Below, one piece after another: positions 5,186 to 6,166 of a DNA stretch of 6,166 bases; the first letter of the stretch is position 1, and each line of letters opens with the position of its first letter. The stretch lies in NCBI GenBank assembly GCA_025980505.1, contig JAICXI010000123.1, forward strand, positions 1 through 6,166, written 5' to 3'. The notes beneath the pieces were generated by a model. It ran no database searches and was not told the origin of the DNA. It worked only from the letters and a program-made list of their open reading frames with translations. The position numbers and the translations under genes were made by a program. Source of the stretch: a bacterium (GTDB taxonomy: Bacteria; Oederibacteriota; Muellerivitia; Muellerivitales; Muellerivitaceae).

Positions 5186-6005
5186 AATGCTTGAACAACA
5201 GCAGGTAATAGAACAAAACCGGGGCGTTGAAGAGCAAGCTGTCGATGCGGTCGAAAACGCCTCCATGGCCCGGAAGGAGGGAGCCCGAATCCTTGGCGGA
5301 AAGGCTGCGTTTGATGGTCGATTCTACCAAATCACCGATCTGGCCGAAAATGGAAAGAAGAGCGGAAAGTAAAAACACGTCCGTGGCCGTAAAAACGCGG
5401 GTGTAAAGGGGGACGGCCTTCCAGAGCGAAAAGAGGCATGCCAAAACCAGCAGGAACCCGCCCAGGCTGCCTTCCAAGGTCTTTTTGGGCGAAGCCAGGG
5501 GGGCCAACCGGTGGCGGCCCCACCAATGGCCGGCGAAATATCCGCCCGTGTCGTAAGCCCAAGTGGCCGCATAAAGCCAGAAAAGGTACCAAGCCCCTTC
5601 CGGAAGGTCCCGCAGCCTCAAAAAATAATTCCCGAACCCGCCGAAATAAGCCGTCCCGAAAAAGGTCACGCTGACCGAGGTCACCATTTCCCGCAGGGGG
5701 CGCTTGGACCAGAGGAAGGAAAGGGACAGCAGCGCCAGCCCGGCCATGTAAGTTCCATGGCCGTCCCAGGCCACCCAGGGCCTCAAAAGCCAGGGGGACA
5801 AGATGAAGAAGAGGGCCAGGCCAGCTTCCACCCGCAAGGTTTTCATGCCGTTGCGGTCGGCCATCTTCAAATATTCCAACAGGGCCAACAGCAGGCCCAG
5901 GAAGGCCGTCAATTTAAAAGGCAGGGTCTGGTCCCAAAAGGTCAGGAGCAACAATACCGGAATGGCCCCCAGGGCCACCCCCACCCGCTGGCTCAGCGAA
6001 CCCAT
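5184..6005 (-). CDS. cdsA: Phosphatidate cytidylyltransferase (CDP-diglyceride synthase)
   Basis: Makes CDP-diacylglycerol from phosphatidate and CTP at the inner membrane, the branch point for all bacterial phospholipids. The 273-residue length is normal. Several hydrophobic segments (about 8-24, 31-46, 60-75, 86-99, 140-151, 182-199, 207-222, 258-271) fit a polytopic membrane protein. The conserved YDTGGYFAGHWWGRHRL and SPKKTLEGSLGG blocks (151-183) are followed by the full CDS signature STIKRSLSAKD ... GHGGVFDRIDS (229-256), with the metal- and CTP-binding Asp and Lys residues in place. It starts inside the 3' end of uppS (13-bp overlap) with GGGGAG nine bases upstream, implying translational coupling. 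In many bacteria dxr and rseP follow uppS-cdsA; here a GHMP kinase does. Confidence 0.96.
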   Translation of the reverse strand: MGSLSQRVGVALGAIPVLLLLTFWDQTLPFKLTAFLGLLLALLEYLKMADRNGMKTLRVEAGLALFFILSPWLLRPWVAWDGHGTYMAGLALLSLSFLWSKRPLREMVTSVSVTFFGTAYFGGFGNYFLRLRDLPEGAWYLFWLYAATWAYDTGGYFAGHWWGRHRLAPLASPKKTLEGSLGGFLLVLACLFSLWKAVPLYTRVFTATDVFLLSALLSIFGQIGDLVESTIKRSLSAKDSGSLLPGHGGVFDRIDSLLFNAPVLFYYLLLFKH

Positions 6006-6166
6006 GACGCCACGCTCCCCACGATGTTTTGCACCCCCCCGAAACGCCTTTGCCGGGTTTGGAAATCCCTCAGGGCGGCGATGAAATGGGGCGTCCTGAA
6101 ATCGGGCCAGAGGGTCTTGGTGATGTGGAATTCCGAATAAGCGATTTCCCAGAGCAGGAAGTTGGA
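5993..6166 (-). CDS. uppS: Undecaprenyl diphosphate synthase (isoprenyl transferase), C-terminal part
   Basis: The last 57 codons of a cis-prenyltransferase that extends farnesyl-PP with isopentenyl-PP to make the C55 lipid carrier for peptidoglycan, O-antigen and related polymers. The fragment begins SNFLLWEIAYSEFHITKTLW and continues with PDF and FQTRQRRFGG. These match the conserved C-terminal blocks NFLLWQ.AY.E, LWPDF and R.RRFGG of the family, including the IPP-binding and dimer-interface region. The frame enters from the window edge without a start and ends in VASWVR and a TGA (5993-5995) 13 bases inside cdsA. A run of seven G's in the RRFGG codons is a possible slippage site, but the frame is intact. 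Confidence 0.93.
   Translation of the reverse strand, partial: SNFLLWEIAYSEFHITKTLWPDFRTPHFIAALRDFQTRQRRFGGVQNIVGSVASWVR

Overview
The window is a GC-rich, gene-dense stretch in which every supported gene lies on the minus strand, so transcription runs from high to low coordinates. Two genes encode exported proteins with the look of outer-membrane beta-barrels, one ending in the terminal Phe of the barrel-assembly signal. This points to a diderm (Gram-negative) bacterium. The gene order and the lack of a close match to a model phylum suggest an environmental lineage, but the phylum cannot be fixed from the sequence.

In transcription order: the 3' end of uppS (undecaprenyl diphosphate synthase, 5993-6166, cut by the window edge) overlaps cdsA (phosphatidate cytidylyltransferase, 5184-6005). 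A 119-bp gap with strong hairpins leads to a galactokinase-family GHMP kinase (3859-5064) whose sugar-binding motif is altered. After a 173-bp gap holding a convincing sigma70-type promoter comes a periplasmic TPR plus C-terminal beta-barrel protein (2222-3685), closed by a textbook intrinsic terminator. That terminator sits only 8 bases before the start codon of a second exported, probably beta-barrel, protein (1050-2162). Last comes the 5' two thirds of mtaB (tRNA ms2t6A methylthiotransferase, 1-821), cut by the other edge.

uppS and cdsA supply the lipid carrier for peptidoglycan and O-antigen and the CDP-diacylglycerol for phospholipids. With the GHMP kinase and the two exported proteins, most of the window concerns the cell envelope. 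mtaB is a separate tRNA-modification gene.

The most unusual part is the 228-bp gap between the 370-aa gene and mtaB. It is built from partial tandem duplications. An exact 55-bp copy of the mtaB start region (ribosome-binding site, ATG and 14-15 codons) lies 145 bp upstream of the real start. A third, diverged copy overlaps the stop codon of the preceding gene. Between copies lies a roughly 40-bp GTCCC-rich element, present twice. The upstream ATG opens a 45-codon reading frame that closes 7 bases before the mtaB start, so it is either a decaying duplicate or a leader peptide. A GC-rich palindrome encoding a Pro/Gly-rich linker also sits in frame inside mtaB.
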